Assembly (NCBI GenBank): GCA_013821525.1
Contig: JACDGR010000234.1
Span: 1-5,716 of the forward strand
Source of the DNA: Actinomycetota bacterium
GTDB lineage: Bacteria; Actinomycetota; Thermoleophilia; Gaiellales; Gaiellaceae
Reading direction: 5' to 3'
Length of the DNA: 5,716 nt
A model generated the notes under the pieces. It was given only the letters and a program-made list of their open reading frames with translations, ran no database searches and was not told the DNA's origin. Shown here piece after piece: positions 5,704 to 5,716 of this stretch. The translations under genes and the position numbers were made by a program. Every line of letters begins with the position of its first letter. Within the stretch, counting starts at the first letter, position 1.

Positions 5704-5714
5704 GGGGCGGCCCC
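5704..5714 (+). terminator. Possible terminator hairpin at right edge (incomplete)
   Basis: GGGG (5704-5707) can pair with CCCC (5711-5714) around CGG, 25 bases after the prepilin stop codon. The window ends inside the C run, so the full stem and any T tract are not visible. It could be the start of an intrinsic terminator or a chance GC-rich stretch. Confidence 0.3.
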
Positions 5715-5716
5715 CC

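Noticed and set aside
1..5716. CRISPR arrays, tRNA or rRNA genes, insertion sequences
   Set aside because: No regularly spaced repeats, no tRNA-like cloverleaf, no transposase motifs or terminal inverted repeats were seen on either strand.

Overview
The window is a compact type IV pilus (T4P) locus from a GC-rich bacterium, with an HD-GYP family gene facing away from it. Codons end mostly in G or C. The combination of PilT, PilD, PilB and a short class III (type IVa-like) prepilin, next to a small stand-alone HD-GYP protein, fits a deep-branching actinomycete such as Thermoleophilia/Solirubrobacterales. That taxonomic guess comes from gene content and sequence style only; no rRNA or other marker is present.

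Layout. Bases 1-191 hold no gene I can defend, only two short competing open stretches at the window edge. Bases 192-830 (minus strand) encode a 212-residue HD-GYP domain protein with several substitutions in its conserved signature. A 282-base divergent intergenic region follows. It carries a TATACT-like box, an iterated GGATG-type motif and a possible 14-codon leader ORF whose stop overlaps the ribosome binding site of pilT. Bases 1113-4818 form a tight plus-strand operon: pilT (retraction ATPase), pilD (prepilin peptidase/methylase, 5-base gap) and pilB (assembly ATPase, 1-base overlap). After 65 bases comes an unrecognised 79-residue acidic protein. After another 154 bases, rich in hairpins, comes a type IV prepilin gene at 5278-5679. 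A short GC-rich hairpin sits at the right edge and could be the start of a terminator.

How the genes work together. PilD cleaves and N-methylates the prepilin at its Gly-Phe junction. PilB powers pilus polymerisation and PilT depolymerisation, giving twitching, adhesion or DNA-uptake functions. The platform protein PilC and the PilM/N/O/Q proteins are not in the window and probably lie beyond the right edge or elsewhere. The HD-GYP neighbour suggests cyclic-di-GMP input, but both its signature and the c-di-GMP-type N-terminal domain of PilB look degenerate, so the link is not secure.

Most of the locus is a recognisable T4P module rather than an unknown system. The less explained parts are the 79-residue protein between pilB and the pilin, the leader region of pilT, and the structured leader of the pilin gene.
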